Assembly (NCBI GenBank): GCA_965199915.1
Contig: OZ241348.1
Location: 2,666,001-2,730,000, forward strand
Length of the DNA: 64,000 bases
Source of the DNA: VXYL01 sp965199915
GTDB lineage: Bacteria; Pseudomonadota; Gammaproteobacteria; Pseudomonadales; Azotimanducaceae
Reading direction: 5' to 3'
Part shown: positions 36,187 through 45,600 of the stretch, piece after piece
Layout: each line of letters starts with the position of its first letter
Position numbering within the stretch: position 1 is the first letter of the stretch
Notes under the pieces: model-generated
Databases searched by the model: none
The model's input: the letters and a program-made list of their open reading frames with translations, nothing else
Told to the model about the DNA's origin: nothing
Program-made: the position numbers and the translations under genes

Positions 36187-37341
36187 ATGTCCCGCGCCCG
36201 CGTGGTCAAAATCACGCCCATTGGCACCCACTTCGCCATGCTCCTCGCGGCCGACGGCCGCTTTCTCGGCATGTCAACGGGCAATGAGCCCGCGCTGCGG
36301 GGGGAGGCCGACGACCGCGCCATGTGGCGACCGACCGAAGACGGCTATCGCCACGCCGCCACCGGGCGGCTGGCCAAGCTGGAGAGCGGCGGCGCGCTGA
36401 CGATCGATGGCGTTGCGCCAAACGCGGTGGGCGAGTTGGCGCAAGCGGGGCCGTTCGTTCCCGCCCACGGGCCGGAGCGCCTGCCGTCGGACTACCTGCG
36501 TTCCATGCGCCGCGACGGCTGGGTGTGCCTGACGCAGGTGCTTGCGCCCGAAGTGCTCGACGGCTTGCAGCAGGTGGCATGCACGGACGCGCATGCGCAG
36601 CGCGAGCGCGACCGCTCGCAGCAGCAATTGAACCAGCATGTGGCCGTGGGCCGAACGGCGGCCGAGCCGGTCTCCCTCTGGCTGGTGCGCCAATACATGC
36701 GCACCGACGACATCCGTTTCGGCCACACCCCCGCGCTCATCGTGCTCGGCCAGGACGACGGCAAGCGCAACGTGCAGGGGTGGCATTCGGACTATCCGTA
36801 CCATTGGGGCATCCGCGTGGCGGCGCAGGTGCCAACGCACAGCGGATCAACCGCGCTCGGCGTGCAGCGCAACGTGTGCGTTTCGGAGTTCGCCGAGGTG
36901 CGCGGCGCGACGGTGTTCAAGCTCGGTTCCCACGCGGAAAACCACGGCCCGCCGGAAGCGTGGGGCACCGCCGCGGCGCATGCCCAAGCCGGCTACCGCG
37001 CCGTCCACGGGTTGCCATACGACGGCCCGGAGGCCGATGTGATCGAAGCGCCCGCCGGCAGCATCATCCTCTACGACGCCCGCACATGGCACCGCGCCGG
37101 CGTCAACCGCACGCCGCGCAAACGCGCCGCCATGCTGCAAGCCATGCTGCCGGCGTTCGTGATGCCGAAGAACGACACCAGCCGCTCCTACCGCGCCTTC
37201 GCCGGTTGCGCCGCGCACCAAGCTTTGAACCAGCGCGAGCGGGACGAGATGCGGCGGCTACTGGTGCATCGCTTCCCCGGCCCCGGCGGCAACTACGCCA
37301 TTGGGCCGGATGCCGAACTGACGGAACAGCTGCGGGGTTGA
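36187..37341 (+). CDS. Phytanoyl-CoA dioxygenase (PhyH) family protein, second copy
   Basis: 384 residues from ATG 36187 (MSRARVVKITPIGTHFAMLL). The first 100 residues form a small extra beta domain not typical of PhyH. The dioxygenase core has HSDYPYHWG (Fe-binding H-x-D), AGSIILYDARTWHRAGVNRT (distal His, 2-oxoglutarate Arg nearby) and ATVFKLGSHAENHGPPE. It is not close to the shorter PhyH at 13959. It probably hydroxylates a small secondary or lipid substrate. A hairpin repeat lies directly downstream, and the next gene is convergent. Confidence 0.88.
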   Translation: MSRARVVKITPIGTHFAMLLAADGRFLGMSTGNEPALRGEADDRAMWRPTEDGYRHAATGRLAKLESGGALTIDGVAPNAVGELAQAGPFVPAHGPERLPSDYLRSMRRDGWVCLTQVLAPEVLDGLQQVACTDAHAQRERDRSQQQLNQHVAVGRTAAEPVSLWLVRQYMRTDDIRFGHTPALIVLGQDDGKRNVQGWHSDYPYHWGIRVAAQVPTHSGSTALGVQRNVCVSEFAEVRGATVFKLGSHAENHGPPEAWGTAAAHAQAGYRAVHGLPYDGPEADVIEAPAGSIILYDARTWHRAGVNRTPRKRAAMLQAMLPAFVMPKNDTSRSYRAFAGCAAHQALNQRERDEMRRLLVHRFPGPGGNYAIGPDAELTEQLRG

Positions 37342-37381
37342 GATAGGGCCCTCGCCTGCTGCGAGGCGGAGACTTGCAAGA

Positions 37382-37448
37382 ATGAGTCAAGTCTTGCGCC
37401 AAGCACGGAGTTTGCGAAGCAAACTCCAACGCGCCCGACAGGGCGCGC
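37382..37448 (+). repeat. Dispersed hairpin repeat, copy 5 (between convergent genes)
   Basis: Begins ATGAGTCAAGTCTTGCGCCA, then AGCACGGAGTTTGCGAAGCA, then AACTCCAACGCGCCCGACAG and GGCGCGC. Both stems are perfect. It touches the stop codon of the ankyrin gene on the minus strand and lies 40 bp after the PhyH stop, so it could act as a bidirectional terminator or mRNA stabiliser. Confidence 0.75.
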
Positions 37449-38453
37449 TTATTCGGCCAACATCTCCGCGATTTTGGCCCGGCCGGCCATCACCGCTTCC
37501 TGCTCGACCGCGATCTGCAACATGCCGGCGATGTACTCGGTGGTTGCCCAGTCCAGCTCGGTCATCTGCATGGCCGTCATGCCGTCGTTGGTCATCGCGT
37601 GCGCGTCCGCCCCCTTCTCCAAGAGCAGCCGGGCAACCTCCGCGTTGCCCAAGAACGCCGCCGCGTGCAACGCGGTGGCGCCATTGCTTTGGCTGGGCGC
37701 GTTGACGTCCGCCCCGGCGTCGAGAAGCGCCACCGTGAACTCCGGGTCGGCGTTGACCGCGGCGAACACCAGCGGCGGACTGCCGTCCGCGCCCATGGCG
37801 TTGACATCGGCGCCCGCTTGTATCGCCGCGCGCACCGCCGTGGCGTCGCCCGCCAACAGCGCCGACCAGATGTCGCCGCCGCCTTCGCCGCCGCTGAGCA
37901 TGGCCGCGATCTCCGCGCGACCCGCTTCCACCTCCGCTTGCTCCAAACCCAGCTCCAACATGCTGGAGATGTATTCGGTGGTGGCCCAATCCAGCTCGAG
38001 GATGTCCCACGCCGAGGCGCCGTCGTTGTTCAAAGCGCCCGTGTCCACGCCGCGTTCCAAGAGCAGCGCCGCGGCCGGCGAATTGCCCACGAAGGCCGCG
38101 CCGTGCAGGGCGGTGCCGCCGTCGCGCATCGACGCGTTCGCGTCCGCCCCGTTGGCAACAAGCCATTCCACGGCCTCCTGCTCGCCGGCGATGACGGCGA
38201 TCAAGAGCGGCGTAATTCCCACGTCCATTTGCAGGCTGTCCAAATCCGTCCCGGCGGCCTTGTGCGCTTCGAGTTCGGCCAAGTCGCCTTCGCCGGCGGC
38301 GGTCCAGATGTCCTTGGCCGGCGGCGTGGGCGGTTCGGCCGGAACTATCGGCGCCGCAGGCGTGGTCTCCTGCTGCGGCGAGACGCAAGCGGCGAGTGCC
38401 GCAACAAGCACGAGACCGCCCAGCGAAGCGAGCAGACGGGAAATGGTGTTCAT
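37449..38453 (-). CDS. Ankyrin-repeat lipoprotein with duplicated module
   Basis: 334 residues from ATG 38453. A lipoprotein signal peptide (LLASLGGLVLVAALAACVSP) with lipobox LAAC predicts lipidation at Cys 23 and a periplasmic location. A proline-rich linker follows, then two modules, each of ankyrin repeats (for example GTALHGAAFVGNSPAAALLL and ATALHAAAFLGNAEVARLLL) closed by a nearly identical helical segment ELDWATTEYISSMLELGLEQ or ELDWATTEYIAGMLQIAVEQ. The two modules clearly arose by internal duplication. Ankyrin repeats mediate protein binding; the partner is unknown. Confidence 0.85.
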   Translation of the reverse strand: MNTISRLLASLGGLVLVAALAACVSPQQETTPAAPIVPAEPPTPPAKDIWTAAGEGDLAELEAHKAAGTDLDSLQMDVGITPLLIAVIAGEQEAVEWLVANGADANASMRDGGTALHGAAFVGNSPAAALLLERGVDTGALNNDGASAWDILELDWATTEYISSMLELGLEQAEVEAGRAEIAAMLSGGEGGGDIWSALLAGDATAVRAAIQAGADVNAMGADGSPPLVFAAVNADPEFTVALLDAGADVNAPSQSNGATALHAAAFLGNAEVARLLLEKGADAHAMTNDGMTAMQMTELDWATTEYIAGMLQIAVEQEAVMAGRAKIAEMLAE

Positions 38454-38734
38454 GCGCTGTGCCTCTTTCTTCAGTTCACGCGGCCATGATGCCCCACACG
38501 ACAACGAATTGGAACCAGTTGTTGTTGCAACACGGGCAACACGGCCGGTTCGCTGGCTGGGGCCGCCTCTACAGGGGTGCGGCACGCGCTCAACACGCAC
38601 CCCAATTGGTCGGCGTGCCAAACGGGTGCGCTACTGACCGCGATGGCACCAATAGAGCAACGTTGCGTATGATATGTGGCGAGCAGTTGAGGGCGCACAG
38701 GCGCGCATCAGGGAGCGCTTGGCGGAGGAAAGCA

Positions 38735-39148
38735 ATGTCCATCAAGAGCGCAGCGGAGATGGTCGAGGAGGCCAAGGGCGTGGTGGAGAACCTGTCGATC
38801 GACGAGGTGAAGAGCGCGTTGCAAGACCCGGACGTGCTCTTGGTGGACATCCGCGAGGTGCAGGAGCGCGTGGATCTCGGCACCATCCCCGGCGCCAAGC
38901 ACGCGCCCCGCGGCATGTTGGAGTTCTGGGCCGATCCGAGCAGCCCGTATTATCGGAAGTGGTTCCAACCGTACCGTCGCACGGTGTTGTTTTGCGCCGG
39001 CGGCGCCCGCTCGGCCCTGGCCGCCAAGGCGCTCGGCGACATGGGCTTCACCAATGTCGCGCACTTGGCGTCCGGCTTCCAAGGTTGGCGGGCGGCGGGC
39101 GAGCCGGTGGAGGATGTGCGAACCACCAGCCGCTGGGTGCGCCGATGA
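38735..39148 (+). CDS. Rhodanese-like domain protein
   Basis: 137 residues from ATG 38735, preceded by a GGAGGAA ribosome binding site. The single rhodanese domain has LLVDIREVQERVDLGTIPGA and the active-site loop LFCAGGARSALAAKAL, with Cys as the persulfide carrier, then HLASGFQGWRAAGEPVE. It probably transfers sulfane sulfur in the cytoplasm. Nineteen bases separate it from the Fe-S protein gene, with which it likely forms an operon. Confidence 0.9.
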   Translation: MSIKSAAEMVEEAKGVVENLSIDEVKSALQDPDVLLVDIREVQERVDLGTIPGAKHAPRGMLEFWADPSSPYYRKWFQPYRRTVLFCAGGARSALAAKALGDMGFTNVAHLASGFQGWRAAGEPVEDVRTTSRWVRR

Positions 39149-39167
39149 AAACCGTCCCCGGCATCCC

Positions 39168-40514
39168 ATGAAGGAAGGCAGCCTCGAGGCGCCCAAGCGC
39201 CAACCCATCGCTTGGCGAAGCCCGGAGTTCCACGACCGCGAGGCGGTGGACGCCGAGCTGGAGCGGGTGTTCGACATCTGCCACGGCTGCCGGCGCTGCG
39301 TCAACTTGTGCGCGGCGTTCCCAACGCTGTTCGATCTCGTCGACGAGTCCGAGACCATGGAAGTGGACGGCGTGGCCAAGGAGGACTACGGCAAGGTGGT
39401 GGAGCAGTGCTACCTGTGCGACCTCTGCGCCGAGACCAAGTGCCCCTACCTGCCGCCGCACGAGTGGAACGTGGACTTCCCGCACCTGATGCTGCGCGCC
39501 AAAGCGGCGCGCTTCCAAGAGCGCAAGCCGCGCTGGCGCGACCGCCTCATCACCAGCACCAGCGGCGTGTTCAAGGTGGCGTCCACCCCCGGCGTCGCGC
39601 AGACCGCCAACGCCGCGGCCAAAGCACCTTTCCTGCGCAGCATCGGCCAGAGCGCGTTCGGCATCCACAAGCGGGCGCCGCTGCCGCGTTTCCAAACGCG
39701 CACGGCCAGCAAGCGCATCGCCTCGGACCCCGACGACAAGCCGGCGACGCCCGGTGCCGGCACCACCGGCAAGGTGGCCGTGTACGTCACCTGCTACGGC
39801 GAGCACAACGAGCCGGAGGTGGTGGAGGATCTGGTGCGCGTGCTGCGCCACAACGACATTGCCGTGCAACTGCTCGCGGATGCGACCTGCTGCGGCATGC
39901 CCAAGCTGGAACTCGGCGACTTGGACGCCGTGGCCGCCAAGAAGGACGCCAACCTGCCGCTCTTTCTGGCGGCCATCGACGCCGGCTGCGATCTCCTGTC
40001 CATCGTGCCTTCCTGCACGCTGATGTACCGCCAAGAGATGCCGCTGCTGTTTCCGGACGACGAGCAAGTGGCCAAGGTGCGCGCCGCCTTCTTCGATCCG
40101 TTCGAGTATCTGCTGTTGCGGCACCGCGAGGGACTGGTCGCCACGGACTTCCCCAATCCCCTCGGCAAAGTGGCCTATCACGCCGCCTGCCACCAGCGCG
40201 TGCAAGCCATTGGCCAGCGCACGCGGGAGTTTCTGTCGCTCATTCCGAACACCGAAGTGACCATGATCGAGCGCTGCTCCGGGCACGACGGCACCTACGC
40301 CGTAAAGGCCGAGACCCACGAGGCGGCGATGAAGATCGCCCGCCCGGTGGCGCGCATGGTGCGCGACGCCAAGCCGGACGCCTACGGCTCGGACTGCCCC
40401 ATGGCCGGCCGCATGATCGAACACGTCCTAGCCGACGACACCCGCGCCACCCACCCGCTGACGATGCTCCGCCGGGCATACGGCATTCCCAAAAGCCAGC
40501 ATCAAGTCGTTTGA
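39168..40514 (+). CDS. GlpC-like (Fe-S)-binding oxidoreductase subunit
   Basis: 448 residues from ATG 39168. Two 4Fe-4S ferredoxin motifs are near the N-terminus: ICHGCRRCVNLCAAFPTLFD and QCYLCDLCAETKCPY. Two CCG-type domains follow with DATCCGMPKLELG and YHAACHQRV...ERCSGHDGTYAVK. This arrangement matches GlpC and heterodisulfide-reductase-D-like subunits that pass electrons between a flavoprotein and a membrane or quinone partner. GlpA/GlpB are not adjacent. The rhodanese gene upstream suggests a link to sulfur or redox metabolism rather than glycerol phosphate. Confidence 0.85.
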   Translation: MKEGSLEAPKRQPIAWRSPEFHDREAVDAELERVFDICHGCRRCVNLCAAFPTLFDLVDESETMEVDGVAKEDYGKVVEQCYLCDLCAETKCPYLPPHEWNVDFPHLMLRAKAARFQERKPRWRDRLITSTSGVFKVASTPGVAQTANAAAKAPFLRSIGQSAFGIHKRAPLPRFQTRTASKRIASDPDDKPATPGAGTTGKVAVYVTCYGEHNEPEVVEDLVRVLRHNDIAVQLLADATCCGMPKLELGDLDAVAAKKDANLPLFLAAIDAGCDLLSIVPSCTLMYRQEMPLLFPDDEQVAKVRAAFFDPFEYLLLRHREGLVATDFPNPLGKVAYHAACHQRVQAIGQRTREFLSLIPNTEVTMIERCSGHDGTYAVKAETHEAAMKIARPVARMVRDAKPDAYGSDCPMAGRMIEHVLADDTRATHPLTMLRRAYGIPKSQHQVV

Positions 40515-40548
40515 GTGGACGAACAGCGTGGGCAGCCAGCCCGGCGCG

Positions 40549-41940
40549 TCAAATCGTGGTTTGCACCTGCATCGGCGTGCCGTCGAAGAACCGGCCGAGG
40601 CGGAAAGGGCTGAGGTCAATGCCGGTGTCGCGTCCGGTCAAAAGCCCGGCGATTGCTTTGCCGGCACCGGGGCCGATGCCGAAGCCGTGGCCGCTGAAGC
40701 CGGTGGCAAGGTGGAAGCCGGGCAGGCGCTGCGCGGCGTCGATGACGGGAATGACGTCCGGCGTGGCCTCGATCATGCCGGCCCAGGTCTCGACGATGGG
40801 CGTGGCCGCGAGCGACGGGAATATCTCGTCCACATTCCCGCGGATCTGACGCAGGATGCTCCGGCTTGGCGGCGGATCGAGCACGCGGCACTTCTCGAAC
40901 GGCGAAACCGCGTCGAGCGGCCACCGCTTCGGCTGCGCCAGCTCGCGTAGATAGTCGCGACCGATCGAGACGCGCACGGCGCCCGCCTCCATGAGCAGCG
41001 CCCGCGCGAACTTCGGTCCGAAGCGCAACGTCGCCGGCGTGATGGCGTGCTCGAGACGCGAGCCGAGCGCCAAGGTGTAGCCGCCGTCCAACCGCCGTCG
41101 CAGCGCCAAGCGGCTGCCGACCATGTTGCCGTCGCACACCGCATCCGCCGGCGCCGTGCGCGCCACGGTGCCGCGCAGCCGCAGTTGCGGCACGGCGATG
41201 CCCAGCGAGCGGCAGAACATGGACGTCCACGCGCCGGCGGCGCACAGCACCGTGGATGCGCGGATGCGGCCGTGCTCGGTCACCACCGCCGAGACCCGAC
41301 CGGCGGTGGTTTCAATACCGCGTACGGCGCAAGAGGTGAGAATCGTCGCGCCCTCGCGCGCCGCGGCGCGCGCCAACGCCGGCGCGGCCTTGTGCGGCTC
41401 CGCCCGGCCGTCGCTCGCGGTGTACAGGGCACCGCGCCAACACGCCGCCGCGCCCCGAACGAGGCGCTGCAACTCGTTCCCCTCGATCAGCCGCGCGCCG
41501 ATGTCGTAGTGCTCCACGGACTTCAGCCACCGGGTGTAGCGTTCGAGGCGGCGGTCGCTGTCGACCAAGAACAGGACGCCGTGTTCGCGGTAGCCCAGAT
41601 CTTCCCCGATCTCTTCCCCAAGCTGGCGCCAGATGCGCAGGGACTCGACGATCATCGGCATCTCGCGCAGATCCCGGCCCTGTTGCCGCACCCAGCCCCA
41701 GTTGCGCCCGGATTGCTCGCCGGCGATGTGGCCCTTCTCGCACAACACCACGTCCACGCCTTGCTTGGCGAGGAACCACGCGGTGGAAACCCCGACGATG
41801 CCACCGCCAATGATCACAACGTCCGCGGCCTCCGGCAACGCCGCAGGCGGCTCGAAGGTGCGCCGCCAAGTGCGCGCAACGAGATCGTCGGGGACGGAGC
41901 GGGGCGTGGCGGCGTCTACCCGTGGAATGCGGTGCGGCAT
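40549..41940 (-). CDS. FAD-dependent oxidoreductase (DAO family)
   Basis: 463 residues from ATG 41940 (MPHRIPRVDAATP), which has a GGGGAGG just upstream; a TTG at 41967 would add nine residues. The dinucleotide-binding motif VVIIGGGIVGVSTAWFLAKQ is followed by the conserved GEQSGRNWGWVRQQGRD, and the C-terminus has GFSGHGFGIGPGAGKAIAGL. This is the D-amino-acid or opine dehydrogenase type of the DAO superfamily. The substrate is probably an amine or amino acid. It converges on the GlpC-like gene. Confidence 0.88.
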   Translation of the reverse strand: MPHRIPRVDAATPRSVPDDLVARTWRRTFEPPAALPEAADVVIIGGGIVGVSTAWFLAKQGVDVVLCEKGHIAGEQSGRNWGWVRQQGRDLREMPMIVESLRIWRQLGEEIGEDLGYREHGVLFLVDSDRRLERYTRWLKSVEHYDIGARLIEGNELQRLVRGAAACWRGALYTASDGRAEPHKAAPALARAAAREGATILTSCAVRGIETTAGRVSAVVTEHGRIRASTVLCAAGAWTSMFCRSLGIAVPQLRLRGTVARTAPADAVCDGNMVGSRLALRRRLDGGYTLALGSRLEHAITPATLRFGPKFARALLMEAGAVRVSIGRDYLRELAQPKRWPLDAVSPFEKCRVLDPPPSRSILRQIRGNVDEIFPSLAATPIVETWAGMIEATPDVIPVIDAAQRLPGFHLATGFSGHGFGIGPGAGKAIAGLLTGRDTGIDLSPFRLGRFFDGTPMQVQTTI

Positions 41941-42072
41941 GACCTCCCCAAGCAGCGACTGCCGCAAGCGAGCGTACTACAAAGAGGGCCGTGGCCCACT
42001 CAAGAACAGATCATCTAGAGGTTCGGCCCCCACATGAGATTGCGACGCGCGAAGTTGAGACTTTTGGGCGGT

Positions 42073-42159
42073 TGGTGCCTGGGGAGAGACTCGAACTCTC
42101 ACATGGTTGCCCATACCAGATTTTGAGTCTGGCGCGTCTACCAATTTCGCCACCCAGGC
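42073..42159 (-). tRNA. tRNA-Leu (anticodon CAA)
   Basis: The minus strand reads GCCTGGGTGGCGAAATTGGT, has the anticodon arm CCAGA-CTCAAAA-TCTGG (anticodon CAA), a long variable arm and T arm GTTCGAGTC, and ends CCCAGGCACCA with CCA encoded. The acceptor stem GCCTGGG/CCCAGGC is perfect. The long variable arm and anticodon assign it to leucine UUG codons. The defence island starts just beyond it. Confidence 0.95.
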
Positions 42160-42231
42160 AGGGCAGGCCGTTCGTGGTTTGGCGCATTGTGGCGGTTCCG
42201 CGCCGCCAGTCAAGCCACAGAACCGTCAACG

Positions 42232-42660
42232 CTACGGAAGCATGAATCGACCCGCTCCGTTGATCGGCCGTCCGAGCAACGGCTTCGCCACGGACGACGC
42301 GATGTTCGGGTTTTGCGGGTTGACGACGACTTGGCGCGTTTTCGGCACGACCACCAAGTCCATGTCCTCCATTGCGATGGCGCCGAGCAAGGGCTGATCG
42401 CCCATCACCAGCGCGCCAACGAAGCCCACCCGGTTGCCATAGCGCAACTCGATGGGACCGACGTAGGGGACCAGTCGCCGGCTGCCGTCCGCCAAGGTCA
42501 CCTCTTTCTCGACGACCGCGTCCAGCTTCAACTGCATTTGCACATGCGCCGGGATGCACACATGCACCGCGCCCGTGTCCGCCAAGGCTTCCACTTCCAT
42601 GGCCGCAAGTTCGGGAAGCCTTGGGTTGCGCAACTCGATCTTCGAGTTCGTTAGGCCCAT
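42232..42660 (-). CDS. Retropepsin-like clan AA aspartic protease
   Basis: 142 residues. The active-site strand AMEVEALADTGAVHVCIP carries the D-T-G triad (ADTGA). The second half has GNRVGFVGALVMGDQPLLGA and MDLVVVPKTRQVVVNPQNP. This size and motif fit the small bacterial clan AA families that need to dimerise. Only 12 bp separate its start from the divergent helicase gene. A related protein lies at 51846. Role unknown; it may be linked to toxin-antitoxin or defence genes by context. Confidence 0.85.
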   Translation of the reverse strand: MGLTNSKIELRNPRLPELAAMEVEALADTGAVHVCIPAHVQMQLKLDAVVEKEVTLADGSRRLVPYVGPIELRYGNRVGFVGALVMGDQPLLGAIAMEDMDLVVVPKTRQVVVNPQNPNIASSVAKPLLGRPINGAGRFMLP

Positions 42661-42672
42661 AGTGGTCTCTCA

Positions 42673-45600
42673 ATGCCGCCATTGTACCTTGGCCAGACCC
42701 TCGTTGGCCCGCAGTTCGCCGAGCCGATGCGGGTGGAAACTGTGCGCCCCGCCGGGGCGGACTCTTGGGTAGTCGGCGTGGTCGGCACGCGCTCGGAGCG
42801 GTTCCGCCGCGTCACGCTCACCGCCGAGGATGTCGCCAGCCTCGCCATCGCCGATGCCGCGCTCTCCTACCAGGGCGACGGCCGCCTGCTGCGTCTCGCC
42901 CTGCAAGCCCACGCCCTAGGCATCGCCTACGAGTTCGATCCGTACTTCGGCCTCTCCATCTCGCGGGTGGATCCGCTGCCGCACCAGCTCGAAGCCATCT
43001 ACGAACATCTGCTGAAGCTGCCCACGGTGCGCTTTCTGCTGGCCGACGACGCCGGCGCCGGCAAGACCATCATGGCGGGGCTGCTCGTCCGGGAGCTCAA
43101 GCTGCGCGGCCTTGTCGAGCGGGTGCTGGTGGCGTGCCCGGCCAACCTCGCCTTCCAGTGGCAGCGCGAGCTGAGGGAGAAGTTCGACGAGCAGTTCCTG
43201 GTGCTGAAGGGCGGCGACATCCGCGACCAGTTCGGCGTCAACCAGTGGCTGGAACAGAAGCAAGTGATCACTTCGCTGGACCTCGCCAAGCGCGAGGACA
43301 TCCTGCCGGGGCTCAAGCAGGCGCACTGGGACCTCGTGATCGTCGACGAGGCGCACCGCATGTCCGCGGACGAGAAGCGGAGGAGCCCTCAGCGGGGGAG
43401 CGCGAGGGGCGTGCCCCTCGTCAGAAAAACGCAACGCTACCGCTTGGGCGAGATGCTGCGCGACAGCGCCGACCACCTGCTGCTGCTCACCGCCACGCCG
43501 CACAAGGGCGACGCGGCCAGCTTCACGCGCTTCCTGCAACTGCTGGATCAGGACGCCTACGCGGACGTGAAGTCCATCGAACAGGCGATGGAACGCCGCC
43601 GCGCGCCCTTCTACCTGCGCCGCACCAAGGAGGCGATGGTGTACTTCCCGAGCCGGGACGACGCCGGGCAGTGGGCGGCCAAGCCGGTGTTCACCAAGCG
43701 CATCCCGCACACCGCGGCGTTCCGCATCGAAGCCGCGGAGTTCGAGCTCTACAACCGAGTGACGCAATTCGTGAAGGCGCAAAGCCGCCGCGCCGCGGCA
43801 GACGGCGACAACCCGCGGGCGCGGGCGGTGGGCTTTCTGATGTCGCTCTATCAGCGCCGCCTCGCGTCGAGCACCCACGCCATGCGGCGTTCGCTGGAAA
43901 ACCGCGCCAAGCGCTTGGCGGACGGGCTTGAACAAGCCCAAGCGCTGGCCGGCACCGCCCCGCCCACGCTTCCCGATCTCGACGAACTTGACGAGATGGA
44001 AGACGCCGAACGCGAACGCTTGGAGCGGCTGCTAGACGCCATCACGCTGGCCGGCAACGCCGGGCAGGTGCGCGACGAGATCGCCCAGCTGCGCGAACTG
44101 GCGACGGAGGCCGAAGCGGTGGAGGAAGCCGGCCGCGAAGCCAAGCTCGCCCGCCTGCGCGAAATCCTGCAAGAACAGGGCTTCTTCGAGCATCCCGAAC
44201 AACGCCTGCTGCTATTCACCGAGTTCACCGACACGCTGCGCTACCTGATGGAGAACCTCGCCGCGTGGGGCTTCACGGTCGGCTGCATCCACGGCGGCAT
44301 GAAGCCCGGTTCCCGCGACGAGGCGGGCACGCGCCTGCACGCCGAGCAGCAGTTTCGGGAAGGCGCCGTGCAGGTGCTGGTGGCCACCGAAGCCGCTGGC
44401 GAAGGCATCAACCTGCAGTGCTGCCACATCCTGTTCAACTACGACATTCCGTGGAACCCCAACCGCCTAGAGCAGCGCATGGGGCGCATCCACCGCTACG
44501 GCCAGCGCGAAGACTGCCTGATCTTCAACTTCGTGGCGGCCAACACCATCGAAGGCCGGGTGCTCGAGCGTCTGCTCGACAAGCTGCAGCAGATACGCGA
44601 CGCCTTGGAAGACGACGCCGTGTTCAACGTGGTGGGCGAAGTGCTGCCTTCCGCGCAGGTGGAGCGCGTGCTGCGCGACTACTACGCCGGCAAGCTGGGC
44701 GATGCGGACTTGGAAGACCGCCTGCTGCGCAACGTGGACGAAGGCCACTTCCGCGCCATCTGCCAAACCGCCTTGGAGGGCCTCGCCACCAAGAAGCTGA
44801 ACCTGACGATGCTCGCCGAGCGCCGCGCCAAGGCCCAAGAGCGGCGCGTGGTGCCGGAAACCATCGCCCGTTTCATGCGCGAGTGCGCGGAGGATGCGGC
44901 CTTCGCCTTGCGCCCGGTGAACCGGCTGCCGCACGCCTTCGACCCCGGCCGCGTGCCGGCGACACTTCGGAAGTACCAGCGGGAACCCGGCTGGAAGCAC
45001 CCCGAACTGGCGAACCGCTATTCGCGCCTCTCCACCGACCGCGACACCGCCGAGCAGCATCATTTGGAGTGGGTGACGCCGGGCCATCCGCTGTTCGAGA
45101 GCCTGCGCCGCCACAGCCTGGACATCGGCCAGGACGCCTTCGCCAAGGGCGCCTGCTTCCACTCCGTGGCGCACGACGCGCCGGCGCGGTTGGACTTCTA
45201 TCGCGCCCGAGCGGTGGACGGCCTCGGCCACGTCATCCACGAACGCCTGTTCACGGTGGAACTGGCGGATGGCGCCGAACCGCAACTGCGCGAGCCGGAC
45301 ATCCTCGGCAACATGACGCCGGCGAACGCGCCGACGCCCTTGCCATCGGTCGCCACGCTGCCGGAGGCGAACGCATGGCTGCACGAACACGCCTTGGCGC
45401 CGTTCATCGTCGAGGTGCGCGCCGAGCGCGTGGCGGAGGCCGAACGCATCGGCGAACACGTGGAACTGTCGTTGCAGGAAGTGCTGCAACGAGCGGACGA
45501 CGAGATCGGTCGCGCGAATGAGGATGTGACGCAAGGCGTGGCCGGCGCCGAAGCCCGCTTGGCGCAGGCCGATGCCCGCCACGCCGATGCCTCGGCGCGC

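Noticed and set aside
42073..42159. tRNA-Leu as the attachment site of an integrated island
   Set aside because: The island starts nearby, but I found no integrase gene and no second copy of the tRNA 3' end in the window.
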